Of a stretch of DNA of 64,000 bases, positions 61,675-64,000 are shown one piece after another; position 1 is the stretch's first letter; each line of letters opens with the position of its first letter. The position numbers and the translations under genes are program-made. Source of the stretch: MED660 sp002691025 (GTDB lineage Bacteria; Myxococcota_A; UBA9160; UBA4427); NCBI GenBank assembly GCA_002170485.2, contig NHDZ02000103.1, positions 30,208-94,207 on the forward strand, in the 5' to 3' direction. The notes beneath the pieces are model-generated. The model saw only the letters and a program-made list of their open reading frames with translations. It made no database searches and had not been told where the DNA came from.

Positions 61675-62949
61675 TCAGGGCTGTCCACTGACACCTGCCT
61701 CCTCGGCTACTGCACCGTTCGAACCGGCTGCCCGGTCGACCCTNCCACCCTGCAACAAGATGAGTCCATCAATATCTCGTCTCAACTCAGCNGGAAGGTC
61801 GCTGGCCTCCAACCATTCCATAGCCGACTCAGGGTCTTCTCGACGCCAACGGATAAAAGCCTGCTGCACCACGTAGTAACGCTCTGGCTGCAAGGGCACA
61901 CGAAGCCCCCACTGCACAGCCTCTTCGGGTTCATCGACGAGAAGCCACTGAGCGAACGGGTANATTGCAACCTGCATGGCCCGGTCGCCTATGTGTTCNC
62001 GGATCCAGGGCTCAGACGTNGCCGGATCTATCGTCTGCCACCGATAGATCCCACCGCGAACCGCCGCATCCCGCGCATCCGAGGGGGGCTGAGCGATCGC
62101 CCACTCCAGAGCCGCGACCGGATCATATTTGACCCATTCCACCACGATCAAAGCCATGGCATCCCCGCGGATGAAGTCCTGGTAGCCCTGCTCATCAAAC
62201 CAGGCGGCAGCCCGCTCGGGGTCGGACCGCGCCACAACAGACATGGNCTGAGAAAAGATGGCCGCCTTCAGATTGTTCGGAGCGTCAATCGAAACGCTCT
62301 GCGACCAATCGATCAGCTTGGATACGCCTTTGTTGGCCAATTCGAACGTCAGCTTCAGAAGAATGCCGTTCCTCTCGGTTCCCTCGGGCTTGGCCTCCAG
62401 CAAAGGCATCGCAAGCCGGAACTCCTCGTTCAAGATCAAGGCCTGGATCAAGAGGGATTCGAAGGTCTNACTCAGCGGGCTGCCTTCGGCTGTCAACAGA
62501 TCACCGTAGGCAAANGCCTCTTCTCCACCNCCTGAAGCGACCCACGAAAAAACAATCGACTGATAACCCTGTCGCCGCGGGGCCCCCTCCTTCAAACCCT
62601 CACTGGCAAACGCCATGGCACTCTCTGGATCAAACGTTGCCCACTGACTCATGAAGGGATGGATATCGAAAATCGTGGCCGTCGGCCGATTGGCCGCAAA
62701 AGCNTCTNCCGCCCCCGCCACGTTGTCACGGCTGAGACTCTCNATGGCCGTGGAAAGAGNCTTCATGCGNAGNACCGGNTCNTCCATATCCAGAGCCGCC
62801 GCCACGGNAGNTTCCATCTGCGAGGCACTCAGTATCGGCACGACAGAATCNGAAGANGACGGCNCCTCGGCCTGNCAAGCCATCCACAACAAAAGACAAG
62901 AAGCGGTGGCCAAAACCACTCTAAGACGATTCAGACCCAGCAAAATCAA
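61675..62949 (-). CDS. Exported helical-repeat protein with W-x-x-x-DP repeats
   Basis: 424 residues from a TTG start that overlaps the TonB receptor stop (TTGA). A signal peptide (about 1-28) is followed by about seven repeats of 30-45 residues with the pattern W-x-x-x-DP-x-x-A. Examples are SQWATFDPESAMAF, VEWVKYDPVAALEWA, YRWQTIDP, AQWLLVDEPEEAVQW and IRWRREDPESAMEWL. This solenoid resembles repeats seen in envelope proteins of Planctomycetes and Verrucomicrobia, but no named family is claimed. About 25 Ns make the N-terminal half unreliable. Confidence 0.65.
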   Translation of the reverse strand: MILLGLNRLRVVLATASCLLLWMAXQAEXPXSXDSVVPILSASQMEXXVAAALDMXXPXXRMKXLSTAXESLSRDNVAGAXXAFAANRPTATIFDIHPFMSQWATFDPESAMAFASEGLKEGAPRRQGYQSIVFSWVASXGGEEXFAYGDLLTAEGSPLSXTFESLLIQALILNEEFRLAMPLLEAKPEGTERNGILLKLTFELANKGVSKLIDWSQSVSIDAPNNLKAAIFSQXMSVVARSDPERAAAWFDEQGYQDFIRGDAMALIVVEWVKYDPVAALEWAIAQPPSDARDAAVRGGIYRWQTIDPXTSEPWIXEHIGDRAMQVAXYPFAQWLLVDEPEEAVQWGLRVPLQPERYYVVQQAFIRWRREDPESAMEWLEASDLXAELRRDIDGLILLQGXRVDRAAGSNGAVAEEAGVSGQP

Positions 62950-64000
62950 AACCTCACCTGAACGGTCACACCGTAGGTTCTCGGGTCGCCCATNGCGTAA
63001 AGCATCAACTGTCGGAAGCGAGCCAGATTGATCATGTCCAGTCTATACACTTCATCGGTCAGGTTCTGTACCCAACCGGCAATCTCAAGGTTGCCATCCG
63101 GAGTTGTGTACCCCACNCGCATGTTCAGCATCCAGAGCGGACCCTGCNTGATCAAGGGNTCATTGGCGGGCGAAAAGAAGACTTCGCTCTTATACGACCA
63201 GTCCAGTCGNGGAAGCACGGTCCCGTAATCCGAAGTAAAAGCCCAGGACACATACCCCGCAAACGAGTACTCGGGCGAATTGATCAACCGGTTCCCCGAA
63301 TAGTCNTCNATANTNGTNANNGGGATCGCATTTTCANCCCCCGCGAGCTGTGTCAGCGAGACNGAAAAGTCCGTATANGTGCTGTTCANCCAACCGAAGC
63401 TCGCNAAAANCTCCANACCTTCGANNGACTCNGGAACNAGNCCGTANAGAGGATGGGACATGATCTCCAATTCCACCCCGAAGATGTCCGCATCGTTGGC
63501 ATTCACCAGCGTGTTGACCGGCACCGAACCGGAGCCGTTCTGGACCTGGAAGATCTGGATATCCTGATAGTCATAATAGAAAGCAGCGAAGTTGAACGTC
63601 AGCTGGTTGTCGAACCAGGACGACTTTCCACCCAGCTCCAACGCATCCACCTTCTCCGGCTTGACGGGCGAAAAGAGCGGCACCTCGTCCCCAAATTGGT
63701 TCTCGGCGCTGATATTCGGATTGAGGATCAGACCGTTGATGTGAGGCCCTTTGTAACCGCGAGAATATTTGAGGTAGAGAAGGTGCTCTTCCGTAGGCTT
63801 GAAGTTGAGAGCCAGGGACCCGCTGAAGCCATTGTCAGAGATATCGGATTGCGCTTGCGCAAAGCAGATATTCTTATCGTCAAGACACGGCTTTCCAATG
63901 GAGCTACTCTTCGACAAGATGTCCATACTCTTGGACTCGATGTTCCATCGCAGCCCAGCGTCAATGGAAAACCATTCCCCGGGAGCCCAACTCAGCCAGC
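62946..64000 (-). CDS. TonB-dependent receptor, C-terminal barrel (N-terminus beyond right edge)
   Basis: About 351 codons remain in frame from the right edge to the stop at 62946. The visible part is a TonB-dependent receptor barrel: LYLKYSRGYKGPHINGLI, LELGGKSSWFDNQLTFNFAAFYYDYQDIQIF, GVELEIMSHP, INSPEYSFAGYVSWAF and the C-terminal MGDPRTYGVTVQVRF, which ends in the expected Phe. The spacing and the RGYKG motif match the siderophore-to-sterol uptake group common in marine bacteria. The plug domain and TonB box are not in the window. Ns cluster at 63305-63447. First gene of an operon with the W-DP repeat protein and a barrel. Confidence 0.9.
   Translation of the reverse strand, partial: WLSWAPGEWFSIDAGLRWNIESKSMDILSKSSSIGKPCLDDKNICFAQAQSDISDNGFSGSLALNFKPTEEHLLYLKYSRGYKGPHINGLILNPNISAENQFGDEVPLFSPVKPEKVDALELGGKSSWFDNQLTFNFAAFYYDYQDIQIFQVQNGSGSVPVNTLVNANDADIFGVELEIMSHPXYXXVXEXXEGXEXXASFGWXNSXYTDFXVSLTQLAGXENAIXXXXXXDYSGNRLINSPEYSFAGYVSWAFTSDYGTVLXRLDWSYKSEVFFSPANXPLIXQGPLWMLNMXVGYTTPDGNLEIAGWVQNLTDEVYRLDMINLARFRQLMLYXMGDPRTYGVTVQVRF

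Overview
The window is a GC-rich (roughly 58-60% by eye), densely coding bacterial segment of about 51 genes. There is no rRNA, tRNA, phage, transposase or CRISPR. It looks like a metagenome- or single-cell-derived contig: bases 1-19742 contain no N, while 19743 to the end carries many single Ns, mostly at third codon positions. The gene content points to a free-living aerobic Gram-negative of the former Deltaproteobacteria (Myxococcota/Desulfobacterota/Binatota-like, possibly marine). The pointers are a TRAP transporter with a TatT (TPR) subunit, two F420-type LLM oxidoreductases, several family III CoA-transferases, a type IV pilin, LpoB/COG3014 lipoproteins and outer-membrane barrels. This placement is inference.

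Layout. 1-2.9 kb: a truncated D-aminoacylase-type amidohydrolase, an isopenicillin-N-synthase-like oxygenase and three small membrane proteins. 2.9-8.1 kb (minus): an A-type cytochrome c oxidase operon with cytochrome c, a 34-residue membrane peptide, CoxB, CoxA, two subunit III paralogues, subunit IV and a CxxC membrane protein. 8.4-14.6 kb: fatty acid hydroxylase, VOC protein, CoA-transferase, 2OG oxygenase, dienelactone hydrolase, then a two-gene operon of a PNPOx-like flavoprotein and an AhpD-like protein. The AhpD-like gene reads through an in-frame UGA. 14.9-20 kb: a DUF6077-like membrane protein and three family 2 glycosyltransferases. 20-28.6 kb: outer-membrane barrels, CopA, an SDR, a pilin with a clear terminator and a degenerate sulfatase-like lipoprotein. 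28.6-32.4 kb: a TRAP-TatPT transporter. 32.6-43.9 kb: retropepsin, thiolase-like protein, CoA-transferase/enoyl-CoA hydratase operon, GPH transporter, MAPEG, PhyH, M15-like peptidase, a lipoprotein inorganic pyrophosphatase and an APH-type kinase. 44.2-50.8 kb: two LLM oxidoreductases, LysE, DUF2889, PAP2 and an acyl-CoA carboxylase subunit. 51-57.4 kb: ECF sigma factor, HspQ, LpoB/COG3014 pair, a serine hydrolase and a transglutaminase-like lipoprotein. 57.2-64 kb (minus): a giant spermidine-synthase-like membrane protein and a TonB receptor operon running off the right edge.

The most striking item is the gene at 12993-14084. Two open frames join through one UGA placed exactly where the AhpD/CMD family has the second cysteine of C-x-x-C-x-x-x-H. 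The catalytic Glu lies 12 residues before the first Cys, and a perfect 7-bp hairpin with a CGUGU loop begins 17 nt downstream. This fits a selenoprotein with a bacterial SECIS element. Ordinary gene finders would annotate it as two fragments. The genes together suggest aerobic degradation of lipid- or terpenoid-like acids through CoA thioesters, coupled to aa3-type respiration, but no single complete pathway is present.
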